DNA from: DASUPK01 sp963821705
GTDB lineage: Bacteria; Actinomycetota; Thermoleophilia; Solirubrobacterales; 70-9
DNA length: 64,000 nucleotides
Direction: 5' to 3'
NCBI GenBank assembly: GCA_963821705.1
Contig: CAWGEV010000006.1
Location: 186,001 to 250,000 of the forward strand
The notes under the pieces were generated by a model. It was given only the letters and a program-made list of their open reading frames with translations, ran no database searches and was not told the origin of the DNA. Shown piece by piece: positions 56,607 to 64,000 of the stretch (position 1 is its first letter; each line of letters begins with the position of its first letter). The translations under genes were made by a program, and so were the position numbers.

Positions 56607-57539
56607 GTGGCCGGCCGCTGGGGACTGACCCTTCCACTCACCGGAATCGGGTTGCGCGACAGCGCCGATCTGATCCGGCGGGCCGAGGCCGCCGGCTACA
56701 CGGACCTCTGGTCGGGTGAGACGAACGGCCCGGATGGCTTCACGCCGCTGACGCTGGCGTCGGCCTGGACCGAGAAGGTCCGCCTCGGAACCGGGGTCGT
56801 GGGCGTGATGCAGCGCGGCCGGGCGCTGCTCGCGCAGGAGACCGCCGCGCTCGCGGACGCGTCCGGCGGGCGCTTCGCCCTCGGCATCGGCGCCTCGTCC
56901 GACCGGATCGTCGAGGGCTGGAACGGGATGCCGTTCGAGAAGCCGCTCAGCAAGATGTCGGCGACGATCGACTTCCTCAGGACGGCGCTTGCCGGCGAGC
57001 GCGCCGACGGCGGCTTCAAGCTCGAGCGCGCGCCCGAGGAGAGGGTCCCGATCATCGTCGCGGCGCTCCGCGGCAAGATGCTCAAGCTCGCGGTCGAGAA
57101 GGGCGACGGCGCCTTCACCAACTTCCTGCCGCTGGCGGGCCTGCCGAAGGTGGTCGAGCAGCTCCAGGGCGCTCCCGACGGGTTCGAGTTGCTGTGCCGG
57201 TTCTTCTGCCTGCCCGGCGAGCGCGAGCAGGTCGAGCCGCTCTCCCGCTTCATGTTCTCCTCCTACATAACGGTGCCGGTGTACGAGGCCTTCTACCGCT
57301 GGCTCGGCTACGGCGAGAAGATCGACGAGATGGTCGAGGCCTGGAACGCCAAGGACCGTCAGCGGGCCGCCGAGGCGGCCCCGTGGGACCTGATCGAGGA
57401 GATGTTCATCTTCGGGCCGCCCGAGCAGATGAAGGAGCGCCTCAACGAGTTCGTCGACGGCGGCATCACCCTGCCGGTGATCACCCCGATCACCACACCC
57501 GATCGGCTGGGCGAGCTGATCGACGCCCTGGCGCCCTAG
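56607..57539 (+). CDS. LLM-class F420-dependent oxidoreductase
   Basis: A 310-residue TIM-barrel protein of the luciferase-like family (MAGRWGLTLPLTGIGLRDSADLIRR). Conserved segments are YTDLWSGETNGPDGF, VRLGTGVVGVMQRG (cofactor loop near 55), GRFALGIGASSDRIVEGWNG and VPIIVAALRGKMLKLA. Its close relatives use coenzyme F420, an actinobacterial cofactor, to reduce unknown substrates. GTG 56607 is preceded by TAGGGT at 56594-56599, a mirror copy of the divergent gene's box. Confidence 0.87.
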   Translation: MAGRWGLTLPLTGIGLRDSADLIRRAEAAGYTDLWSGETNGPDGFTPLTLASAWTEKVRLGTGVVGVMQRGRALLAQETAALADASGGRFALGIGASSDRIVEGWNGMPFEKPLSKMSATIDFLRTALAGERADGGFKLERAPEERVPIIVAALRGKMLKLAVEKGDGAFTNFLPLAGLPKVVEQLQGAPDGFELLCRFFCLPGEREQVEPLSRFMFSSYITVPVYEAFYRWLGYGEKIDEMVEAWNAKDRQRAAEAAPWDLIEEMFIFGPPEQMKERLNEFVDGGITLPVITPITTPDRLGELIDALAP

Positions 57540-57546
57540 AACCTCA

Positions 57547-58089
57547 TCAAGCGGGTCGCTCCTCGGCTTCGCCTGCGGAGCGCCCTCGCACCGACGACCA
57601 GAAGCGGACGTATTCGCGCTCGTGGCCGATGCCGGCCTCGATCGCGTGCATGACGCCGCCGGGTCCATCAATCCGCTTGCACTCCTCGAGCTGCGCCTCG
57701 TATTCACGGAGCTTCTCCCGGTGTGCGGCGAGCTGCTGCGGGGCAAGCACCTTCGGGTCGGCCCCGAAGAAGAGCTTTAGCAGGCCGGCGTCGCGGAGCT
57801 CGTAGAGCTCGCCCGTGGGCTCGGCTCGCCAGCGGTCCAGCTCGCGCTGGCCGTCCCGCGTCAGCCGGTAGATCCGGCGGCGTCGCCCCCCCTCCTCGCG
57901 GCGCTCCGACAGAAAGCCGGCCTCGGCGAGGCGCCCGCACTCCGAGTAGAGCTGGGTGTGAGGGAGTGACCAGAACTGCCCGACCCCCATCGCAACGGCC
58001 TGCTTCAGGTCGTAAGGCGACGCGGGCTGCATCTGCTCGATCAGCCCGAGTACGACGTAGGAGGTCGGTGTGAGCCTTGTCACGGCCAT
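57547..58089 (-). CDS. PadR-family transcriptional regulator
   Basis: A 180-residue regulator. The PadR winged helix (LTPTSYVVLGLIEQMQPASPYDLKQAVAMGVGQFW) covers residues 5-40, and LPHTQLYSECGRLAEAGFL is the recognition helix. The wing has RREEGGRRRRIYRLTRDGQREL. The C-terminal Vir-like helices (YELRDAGLLKLFFGADPKVL) mediate dimerisation. ATG 58089 (MAVTRLTPTS) is chosen over the longer frame. It is divergent from a carotenoid oxygenase, with inverted repeats between them, and probably controls both. TATCCT lies nine bases before its ATG. Confidence 0.88.
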   Translation of the reverse strand: MAVTRLTPTSYVVLGLIEQMQPASPYDLKQAVAMGVGQFWSLPHTQLYSECGRLAEAGFLSERREEGGRRRRIYRLTRDGQRELDRWRAEPTGELYELRDAGLLKLFFGADPKVLAPQQLAAHREKLREYEAQLEECKRIDGPGGVMHAIEAGIGHEREYVRFWSSVRGRSAGEAEERPA

Positions 58090-58094
58090 CCGGC

Positions 58095-58137
58095 GTGCAG
58101 GATACGGTACTGTCTGCACCATACGGAATGAATCATT
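58095..58137. promoter_or_regulatory. Operator-like palindromes between PadR and the carotenoid oxygenase
   Basis: GTGCAG-N13-CTGCAC at 58095-58119 is a perfect inverted repeat covering the -10 of the PadR gene. GAATGA-A-TCATTC at 58126-58138 is another palindrome just before the ribosome site (AGGAGG) of the oxygenase. ATACGG also occurs twice, 19 bases apart. PadR proteins commonly repress a divergent neighbour through such sites. Confidence 0.6.
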
Positions 58138-58148
58138 CAGGAGGAAAC

Positions 58149-59591
58149 ATGAGCCAGGTCGCCGAGTCCACCACGCAGGCCACCGAGCACGACCTCACCG
58201 CCGGCTTCGATTCGCTATCCGACGAAACCCGCGTCGACCGCCTGCCGCTGGAGGGCCGGCTCCCCGACTGGCTCCAGGGCTCCCTGGTCCGCACCGCCCC
58301 CACCAAGTGGGAGGTCGGCGGACAGACCATGCGTCACTGGTTCGACGGCTTCGCGATGCTCCACCGCTTCGGCATCGCCGACGGAGAGGTTTCCTACGCG
58401 AACCGCTTCCTCCAGACCCGGGCCTACCGCGCCGCCGAGGCGAAGGGCGAGATCGTGTACTCCGAGTTCGCCACCGACCCCTGCCGGTCGCTCTTCGGCC
58501 GCGCGATGTCGCTGTTCTCGCCCAAGATCACAGACAACGCGAACGTCAACCTGGTAAAGCTCGGCGACCGGTACATCTCGATGACCGAGACGCCGATCGC
58601 CGTCGAGTTCGACGGCGAGACGCTGGAGACCGCCGGCGTCGCCTACGAGGCCCCCGGGATGCTGACGACCGCGCACCCGCACCTCGATCGCCGAAGCGGC
58701 GGGATGCTCAATTACGCGGCCAAGCTCGGGCCACGCAACCGCTACCGGTTCTATCTCCTGGGCCCCGGCGAGTCCGAGCCGAGTGTGATCGCCCAGCTGC
58801 CCGTCAGGGAGCCGGCCTACATGCACTCCTTCGGGCTGACGGAGCGCTGGCTGGTGCTGGCCGAGTTCCCGTTCGTCGTCAACCCGATCAGCATCCCGCT
58901 GTCGGGCCGCCCGTACATCGAGAACTACCGCTGGAAGCCCGAGCTCGGCACCAGGATCACGCTGGTCGACCGCTCCACGGGCGAGGCGAGCGGCCCGTTC
59001 GAGACCGACCCGTTCTTCTGCTTCCACCACGCGAACGCGTACGAGGAGAACGGCTCCGTGGTGGTCGACGCTTGCACCTACGGCAACGCCGAGATCGTCG
59101 AGGACCTCTACCTCGAGCGGCTGCGCGAGGGGAAGCCGGCGGATCGCGCCGAGCTGCGGCGCTTCCGGATCGACGTCGCCTCCGGGCGGGTGGAGCACGA
59201 GCAGCTCGCCGAGGGCCTCGAGCTGCCGCGCATCAACTACGGCGCCCGCAACGAGAGGGCGTACCGATACGTCTGGGGCATCGATGCGGAATCGGGCTGG
59301 CTCGACCGGATCGTCAAGGCGGACGTCCGGGACGGGACGACCACCGGGTGGAGTGAGGACGGCTGCAGCCCCGGCGAGCCGGTGTTCGTCGCCGAGCCGG
59401 GCTCAGAGCACGAGGACGACGGCGTCCTGCTCTCGGTGGTGTTCGACTCCCGCTCGGGGCGGTCGTTCCTGCTGGTCCTCGACGCGTCGGACCTGAGGGA
59501 GCTCGCGCGCGCCGAGGCGCCGCACCACATCCCGTACGGCTTCCACGGTCAGTTCGTGGGTCAGACGGCGCGGGCCAGCGAGAGCGCGTAG
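58149..59591 (+). CDS. Carotenoid oxygenase (apocarotenoid/retinal-forming type)
   Basis: A 480-residue non-haem iron enzyme of the RPE65/CCD family, which cleaves carotenoids. The four iron-binding His residues are visible in TTAHPHLDRR (near 180), YMHSFGLTERW (near 230), CFHHANAYEENG (near 300) and HHIPYGFHGQF near the C-terminus (last His). The Glu partner is probably near 350-420. Retinal or apocarotenoid is the expected product, but no rhodopsin or carotenoid gene is nearby. ATG 58149 has a strong AGGAGG site. A PadR repressor is divergent. The 3' end overlaps egtD by 31 bases. Confidence 0.92.
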   Translation: MSQVAESTTQATEHDLTAGFDSLSDETRVDRLPLEGRLPDWLQGSLVRTAPTKWEVGGQTMRHWFDGFAMLHRFGIADGEVSYANRFLQTRAYRAAEAKGEIVYSEFATDPCRSLFGRAMSLFSPKITDNANVNLVKLGDRYISMTETPIAVEFDGETLETAGVAYEAPGMLTTAHPHLDRRSGGMLNYAAKLGPRNRYRFYLLGPGESEPSVIAQLPVREPAYMHSFGLTERWLVLAEFPFVVNPISIPLSGRPYIENYRWKPELGTRITLVDRSTGEASGPFETDPFFCFHHANAYEENGSVVVDACTYGNAEIVEDLYLERLREGKPADRAELRRFRIDVASGRVEHEQLAEGLELPRINYGARNERAYRYVWGIDAESGWLDRIVKADVRDGTTTGWSEDGCSPGEPVFVAEPGSEHEDDGVLLSVVFDSRSGRSFLLVLDASDLRELARAEAPHHIPYGFHGQFVGQTARASESA

Positions 59592-60481
59592 AGCCCGTCC
59601 GGATCGGTCCACCAGTCGGTGAGCTCGAGTCCCGCCTCCGCGTAGATCCCCTCAAGCCCGGGGCGCAGGAACTTGGTGGAGATCTCCGTCCGCATCTCCT
59701 CCCCCGCGCCGAACCGGACCTGCATGTCGAGCGCCGAGACGTCGACCACCTGGTTTGAAGAGGACCGCAGCCTGACGTCGACCCAGAGGTTCTCGGGGTC
59801 CCAGCGGGCGACGTGCTCGAAGGCGTCGACGTCGAAGGCGGCGCCGAGCTCGCGGTTGAGGACGGCGAGCACGTTCTTGTTGAACTCGGCGGTCACGCCC
59901 TTCGAGTCGTTGTAGGCGGCCTCCAGCATCGCGGGGTCCTTCACCAGGTCCGTGCCGAGCAGGAACCGGTCGTTCGAGTCGAGCAGGTTGGCGATCCGCC
60001 GCAGGAAGCCGGCGCGCTGGTGCGGGGCGAAGTTTCCGATCGTTCCGCCGAGCAGCGCGATCACGCGCGGGCCGCCGACCGGAACCCGCTCGAGGTCGAA
60101 CTCGAAGTCGCAGACGAGGCCGCGCACGTTGATCCCCTCGTACTCGCCGGCGATCTTCTCGGCGGTGTCGCGAGTGATCTCCTCGGAGATGTCGACCGGG
60201 CAATAGGTCTCCAGGCAGCCGGCCCCATTCATCGCGTCGAGCAGGACGCGGGTCTTCCGCGCCGACCCCGAGCCGAGCTCGATCAGGCTCGCGGGGCGGT
60301 TGGCCGCCTCGCAGATCTCGACCGACTGGTTCTCGAGGATCGCCTGCTCGCAGCGGGTCGGGTAGTACTCGTCGAGCTCGGTGATCTGCTCGAAGAGCTC
60401 AGAGCCCTTCTCGTCGTAGAAGTAGCGCGGCGAGAGCTCCTTGAACGGGCTGGTCAGGCCGGCGCGGACGTCGGCGGCCAT
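59561..60481 (-). CDS. egtD: L-histidine N-alpha-methyltransferase EgtD
   Basis: A 306-residue SAM-dependent enzyme that makes hercynine, the first step of ergothioneine synthesis. LSPRYFYDEKGSELFEQITELDEYYPTRCE (residues 16-45) is the family N-terminal signature. SLIELGSGSARKTRVLLDAM is SAM motif I, YCPVDISEEI and LLGGTIGNF follow, and the C-terminal MRTEISTKFLRPGLE is histidine-binding. ATG 60481 leaves the protein short by about 15-40 residues compared with the family. The in-frame DNA upstream (ITVEVNLPPGGPLSG) looks coding but has no ATG, GTG or TTG before egtB's TAA. Confidence 0.92.
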   Translation of the reverse strand: MAADVRAGLTSPFKELSPRYFYDEKGSELFEQITELDEYYPTRCEQAILENQSVEICEAANRPASLIELGSGSARKTRVLLDAMNGAGCLETYCPVDISEEITRDTAEKIAGEYEGINVRGLVCDFEFDLERVPVGGPRVIALLGGTIGNFAPHQRAGFLRRIANLLDSNDRFLLGTDLVKDPAMLEAAYNDSKGVTAEFNKNVLAVLNRELGAAFDVDAFEHVARWDPENLWVDVRLRSSSNQVVDVSALDMQVRFGAGEEMRTEISTKFLRPGLEGIYAEAGLELTDWWTDPDGLYALSLARAV

Positions 60482-60610
60482 GCCGGACAGGGGTCCGCCG
60501 GGAGGCAGGTTGACCTCGACGGTGATGCGGTCCGTGGTTGTGTCGGCGGGATTGATGGCGGCTTGGGGTATGCGGTGTCTTGCGTGCTGGTCTTCGGTTC
60601 GGATCAGTCG

Positions 60611-61852
60611 TTACAGGGACTCCGCCCCTTCCGCGGATTCATCGCGGGCGCAGCGAATCCCCGAGAAGATCTGACGGCGGATCGGCAGATCCCAGTTGCG
60701 GAAGCTCGTCCGGATCACGTCGCGCCGGGTCGCCCAGGCGCCGCCGCGGAGCACCTTGTAGGTGTCCCCGAAGAAGACCTCCGAGTACTCGGGGTAGGGG
60801 AACGCGGCGAAGCCGGGGTAGGCGGTGAAGTCGGAGCTGGTCCACTCCCAGACGTCGCCGAGCATCTGCACGGCGCCGCAGTGCGCCGGTGAGTCGGCGT
60901 ATGCCCCGGCCGGGGCGCAGCCGAAGGAGAGCTCATCCAGGTTGGCGCGCTCGCGGCTTGCGCCGGCGGCGGCCGCCTCCCACTCGAGCTCCGTGGGCAG
61001 GCGCTTGCCGGCCCAGCGGGCGTACGCGTCGGCCTGCTCCCAGGAGACGTGGATCACCGGCAGGCGGGGATCGACCTCCTCGGTCCGCCCCATCGTGGTC
61101 CGGACCCAACCGCCCTCGCCGTCCCGCTCCCAGTACATGGGCGGGCCCGCGCCGGTCTCCTCGATGTGGACGATGAACTCGCCGTTCGTGACGGGCTTCC
61201 GGTCGATCAGGAACGGGGCGACCTCGACCCGGTGGCGCGGGCGCTCGTTGTCGTACGCGAAACCCTCGGGCGGCGCGCCGATCTCGCGGACCCCGCCCTC
61301 GACCCGGACCATCTCGGGGCCGTCGCCGACCGGCTCCGAGCCCACGCTCTCGTCGACGGAGACGGGCTCGTAGTACTCGACCATCTGGAGGAGCTGCAGC
61401 ATCGTCTCGTTGTGCTGGTGCTCGTGCGCGAGCAGCATCTCGTAGACGAAGCCGTCCGCCAGCAGCCTGTCCTCGGGCTCGAGAGCGATCTGGTCGAGGA
61501 CCTCGAGGGTCCGCTCGCGGACCTGGTCCATGTAGGGCCTGACCTCGTCGGCGCGCAGGATCGGCAGCTCGCCGCGGATCTTGCGCGGCTGCTCGATCGC
61601 GTCGTAGAGCTCGCCGAGGTCGCCGCGCAGCGGCTCGCGGCCGCCGATGCGGCGGACCAGCCAGAGCTCCTCGAAGTTGCCGATGTGACCCAGATCCCAG
61701 ATCAGCGGGCTGAGGATCGGGTCGTAGACGCGGTTGAGCTGCTCCTCGGTGAGCGGCTCGATCAGCTCGAGTGTGTGGCGACGTGCCTCCTCCAGGCGCC
61801 CGGCCAGCTCGGCCTTGCGGTTGGAGGCGGGACGAGGGCCACCCTCCGTCAT
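60611..61852 (-). CDS. egtB: Hercynine oxygenase EgtB
   Basis: A 413-residue iron enzyme coupling hercynine with a thiol (gamma-glutamylcysteine or cysteine). The N-terminal DinB-like bundle carries the iron His triad: LGHIGNFEELW (near 55) and the HEHQHNE motif (near 142). The C-terminal formylglycine-generating-like (sulfatase-modifying) domain has FLIDRKPVTNGEFIVH, LPTELEWEAAA, WEWTSSDF and the final RTSFRNWDLPIRRQIFSGIRCA. EgtA and EgtC are not nearby. It starts at ATG 61852 with GGAGG 13 bases upstream. The gap to egtD is 129 bases, within which an EgtD extension can be read. Confidence 0.93.
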   Translation of the reverse strand: MTEGGPRPASNRKAELAGRLEEARRHTLELIEPLTEEQLNRVYDPILSPLIWDLGHIGNFEELWLVRRIGGREPLRGDLGELYDAIEQPRKIRGELPILRADEVRPYMDQVRERTLEVLDQIALEPEDRLLADGFVYEMLLAHEHQHNETMLQLLQMVEYYEPVSVDESVGSEPVGDGPEMVRVEGGVREIGAPPEGFAYDNERPRHRVEVAPFLIDRKPVTNGEFIVHIEETGAGPPMYWERDGEGGWVRTTMGRTEEVDPRLPVIHVSWEQADAYARWAGKRLPTELEWEAAAAGASRERANLDELSFGCAPAGAYADSPAHCGAVQMLGDVWEWTSSDFTAYPGFAAFPYPEYSEVFFGDTYKVLRGGAWATRRDVIRTSFRNWDLPIRRQIFSGIRCARDESAEGAESL

Positions 61853-61928
61853 GGCTGCTGCAACCTCCGCGATCGGTCAAGACTAGCGGGGCGACCGCGT
61901 CGGCTGGGCGGGGTTACATTCAGGCACG

Positions 61929-62396
61929 GTGAGCCGAAAAGCGCGCATCCGGATGTTGCTGGCGGCAGGTCTCCTGGCCTGCGCCATCGCGCCCCCCACC
62001 GCGCTCGCCGGCCCCGGGCCTGCGAGCGCCGCCAAGAAGTGCAGGAAGGGCCACGCCGCGAGCAGGTGCCGGCGCCGGCGCCCCGCGCTCTCGATCTCCC
62101 CGCTCGGTCAGGACTTCGGGACCATCGGCTCCGTCGACAGCTCCCCGGTCGACTTCACCGTCACCAACGTCGGTCGCCGGAAGAGTGGGACCCCTTTCCC
62201 GTCGCTGAGCGGCTCCGGCGCCCGCTACTTCCGGATCAACGGCACGAGCTGCGCGGCCCCGCTGTCGGCGCGAGCGAGTTGCACGGTGACCGTCCAGTCC
62301 GTCGGCAACGACGGCGCGACGGGGATCGGCGAGCTGGACGTCCTCGCTTCCCCCGGCGGCAGGGCCTCCGCCCCGCTGATCGTGAACCTCTTCTAG
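61929..62396 (+). CDS. Secreted protein with basic Cys cluster and a choice-of-anchor-like beta domain
   Basis: A 155-residue exported protein. The signal peptide is MSRKARIRMLLAAGLLACAI to ALA (cleavage near 27). Directly after it comes the basic cluster AAKKCRKGHAASRCRRRRPA, with two Cys. The rest (about 52-155) is an ASPM/SPD-2/Hydin-type beta sandwich: LSISPLGQDFGTIGSVDSSP, VDFTVTNVGRR, with one Cys pair (GTSCAAP, ASCTVTV). Such domains often occur in surface proteins. It starts at GTG 61929, eight bases after TACATT, and is leaderless. It is a paralogue of the next gene. Confidence 0.75.
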   Translation: MSRKARIRMLLAAGLLACAIAPPTALAGPGPASAAKKCRKGHAASRCRRRRPALSISPLGQDFGTIGSVDSSPVDFTVTNVGRRKSGTPFPSLSGSGARYFRINGTSCAAPLSARASCTVTVQSVGNDGATGIGELDVLASPGGRASAPLIVNLF

Positions 62397-62452
62397 AGGC
62401 CTACGCCGGTTCCAATCCCATCCGCGGTGCGCCACGTATCAAGGGGCATCGC

Positions 62453-62953
62453 ATGGATACCAGGGGGAATCACATCCGGACGATTGCGGCAGCGCTGGCA
62501 GTGTGCCTCACCGCCGGCGCGACCGCATTCTCGGCTCAGGCCGCCCCGCGGCACCCAGTCGCGGCAACGGCCAAGAAGTGCAAGCGGAAGCACCACGGCA
62601 AGAGGCGGCCCTGCAGGCGACGGCCGTCACCGGCGAGCATCTCGATCTCCCCGTCCAGCCAGGACTTCGGCCTCGTCCCGGTGAACGGCAAGACCACGCG
62701 CATCTTCACGGTCACCAACACCGGAGGCTCGCCCAGCGGAGTTCCGGTGCCGGCGGTCAGCGGTCCGAACGCCGACGCCTTCTCGGTCGGGCCGAGCGTG
62801 TGTACGAGGCCCCTCACCCCGAAAGGGACCTGCCAGTTCGCGGTCCATCTCTCCTTCGTCCTTCCGACCGGGATCAGGTCGGGAACGCTGGATGTCACCG
62901 CCGTCCCCGGCGGGACGGTGTCGGTGCCGATGACCGGCGACATCGAGCTCTAA
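62453..62953 (+). CDS. Secreted protein, tandem paralogue of the previous gene
   Basis: A 166-residue exported protein. The signal is MDTRGNHIRTIAAALAVCLT to AQA (cleavage near 30). Next is the basic cluster TAKKCKRKHHGKRRPCRRR, then the same beta-sandwich: ISISPSSQDFGLVPVNGKTTR, IFTVTNTGGSPSGVPVP, and a Cys pair (SVCTRP, GTCQFA). It is 56 bases after the first copy, with an ATG at 62453 and a fair GGGGCATCGC upstream. Divergence and retained motifs suggest an old tandem duplication. Confidence 0.75.
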   Translation: MDTRGNHIRTIAAALAVCLTAGATAFSAQAAPRHPVAATAKKCKRKHHGKRRPCRRRPSPASISISPSSQDFGLVPVNGKTTRIFTVTNTGGSPSGVPVPAVSGPNADAFSVGPSVCTRPLTPKGTCQFAVHLSFVLPTGIRSGTLDVTAVPGGTVSVPMTGDIEL

Positions 62954-63003
62954 CCGACCTCGCGGGAACCTCGCAGGCCCGAAATGGCTAGGGTGCCCGG
63001 CCG

Positions 63004-63771
63004 ATGAAGATCGAGGGGGCAAGCGCGCTGGTCGCCGGCGGGGCATCGGGCCTCGGCGCCGCGACGGCACGCGCGCTCCACGAGCGCGGCGCCTCGGTGG
63101 TGATCGCGGACATGAACACCGAGAAGGGCGAGGCGCTCGCCTCCGAGCTGGGCGAGAGCGCCGCCTTCGTCGAGGTGAACGTGATGGAGCCGGAGCCGGT
63201 GCAGGCCGCGGTCGAGGCCGCCGCCGACGCCCCCGGTGGCCTGCGCATCTCCGTCTGCTGCGCCGGGATCGGCTGGGCTCAGCGCACGGCCTCGAAGCAG
63301 GGACCCCACGATCTGGAGATCTTCCACAACGTGATCAAGGTGAACCTGGTCGGGACCTTCAACGTGCTGCGGCTGGCCTGCGCGGCGATGTCGGATAACG
63401 AGGCCGACGAGGAGGGCGAGCGCGGCGTCTGCATCAACACCGCGTCGATCGCGGCCTGGGACGGCCAGATCGGCCAGGTCGCCTACTCGGCTTCGAAGGG
63501 CGGCGTCGTCGGCCTCACCCTGCCGGCGGCTCGCGACATGGCGGGGCGGGGCATCCGCGTGAACACGATCGCCCCGGGCCTGTTCGACACGCCGCTGCTC
63601 GCCGCCCTCCCGGAGGAGCAGCGCCAGGCGCTCGGCGCGGGGATCCCCTTCCCCTCGCGGCTCGGCCGGCCCGAGGAATACGGCCAGCTCGCCTGCCACA
63701 TCGTGGAGAACACGATGCTCAACGGAGAGGCCATCCGGCTGGATGGCGCCCTCCGGATGCCGCCGAAGTAG
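63004..63771 (+). CDS. SDR, HSD10-type 3-hydroxyacyl-CoA dehydrogenase
   Basis: A 255-residue classical short-chain dehydrogenase. The NAD-binding motif is ALVAGGASGLGAATARALHE (near 8). The NNAG equivalent is CCAGIGWAQRT, typical of HSD17B10-like enzymes. The catalytic Ser is in INTASIAAWDGQ, and the YxxxK is VAYSASKGG (near 162). RVNTIAPGLFDTPLL follows. It would oxidise 3-hydroxyacyl-CoA with NAD, linking it to the thiolase and acyl-CoA dehydrogenase at the start of the window. ATG 63004 is nine bases after TAGGGT (leaderless). Confidence 0.9.
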   Translation: MKIEGASALVAGGASGLGAATARALHERGASVVIADMNTEKGEALASELGESAAFVEVNVMEPEPVQAAVEAAADAPGGLRISVCCAGIGWAQRTASKQGPHDLEIFHNVIKVNLVGTFNVLRLACAAMSDNEADEEGERGVCINTASIAAWDGQIGQVAYSASKGGVVGLTLPAARDMAGRGIRVNTIAPGLFDTPLLAALPEEQRQALGAGIPFPSRLGRPEEYGQLACHIVENTMLNGEAIRLDGALRMPPK

Positions 63772-63842
63772 CGCGCCCCGGGACGACCACCGGCACCGAA
63801 GGGGGCGAAGTCGGCCCGCCTGAATCTGGACCGCCGGTCGAG

Positions 63843-64000
63843 TCAGTCCGTGCCGTCGTACTCCGGGTCCGTGTAGACGCGCTTTCGCCAGGGCGGGCCG
63901 ATCGCGAAGGAATACGAGTCGCGGTGCGCGAGCGCCTCGATGGGGATCAGCTTCAGGCTGCCCCTCGGGGTGGTCCTGGCTCCCGGGCCGAAGAGGGCGG
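63843..64000 (-). CDS. Partial protein, C-terminus only
   Basis: The last 52 codons of a minus-strand gene are visible: ALFGPGARTTPRGSLKLIPI and EALAHRDSYSFAIGPPWRKR to VYTDPEYDGTD, followed by TGA. It is a soluble acidic-ended C-terminus with no motif I recognise. The rest lies beyond the right edge. Confidence 0.55.
   Translation of the reverse strand, partial: ALFGPGARTTPRGSLKLIPIEALAHRDSYSFAIGPPWRKRVYTDPEYDGTD

Noticed and set aside
53956..56628. Plus-strand frame of 890 codons covering brkB and glpX
   Set aside because: It is out of frame with brkB and antisense to glpX; both have clear family motifs.

Overview
High-GC actinobacterial chromosome. The gene mix points to the class Thermoleophilia (Solirubrobacterales or a relative): a monoderm type IV pilus cluster, MeaB, F420-type LLM oxidoreductase, EgtB/EgtD, a BagA/BagB pair, a GH57/GT4/methyltransferase polysaccharide operon, and secreted proteins with clusters of Lys/Arg and Cys. 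This is inferred from gene families; no rRNA is present to confirm it. No tRNA, CRISPR, phage or IS transposase was found.

Layout. 1-9.4 kb: partial coiled-coil protein, HAD phosphatase, thiolase, leucyl aminopeptidase, hotdog thioesterase, HxlR regulator, acyl-CoA dehydrogenase, MeaB, hexapeptide acyltransferase (fatty-acid and acyl-CoA metabolism). 9.4-17.5 kb: large secreted protein, an MGLP-like operon (methyltransferase, GH57, GT4), then a DrrA/DrrB-type ABC exporter shattered by many single-base indels. 17.7-29.7 kb: Cys-less DksA-like protein, an LPG-synthase/cupredoxin fusion, two paralogous esterases around a DMT-type membrane protein, DipZ-like protein, frameshifted class III cyclase, Lon-N protein, gamma-glutamyltransferase, Lys-tailed secreted protein. 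29.7-36.2 kb: FtsZ with a Pro-Glu extension co-transcribed with a ParA ATPase, divergent from BagA/BagB. 36.9-52.1 kb: a nearly uninterrupted type IV pilus cluster on the minus strand (two PilT, PilB, PilC, PilA, three minor pilins, PilD, PilM, PilN, PilO and a PilP-position protein), with a GEMM-I-like (c-di-GMP) riboswitch before pilA. 52-64 kb: principal sigma factor, BrkB-like protein, GlpX, LLM oxidoreductase, PadR regulator with a carotenoid oxygenase, EgtD/EgtB, two small secreted proteins, an SDR, and a partial gene.

Three window-wide patterns stand out. (1) A roughly 95-bp hairpin repeat occurs seven times; every copy begins at the stop codon of a gene and full-length copies end in ATGGCGAAGCC. 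(2) A second MITE-like element occurs twice, with terminal inverted repeats and a long central hairpin. (3) At least seventeen genes have a TANNNT -10 box only 6-11 bases before the start codon, the signature of leaderless mRNAs. Start codons in this annotation were chosen with that in mind.
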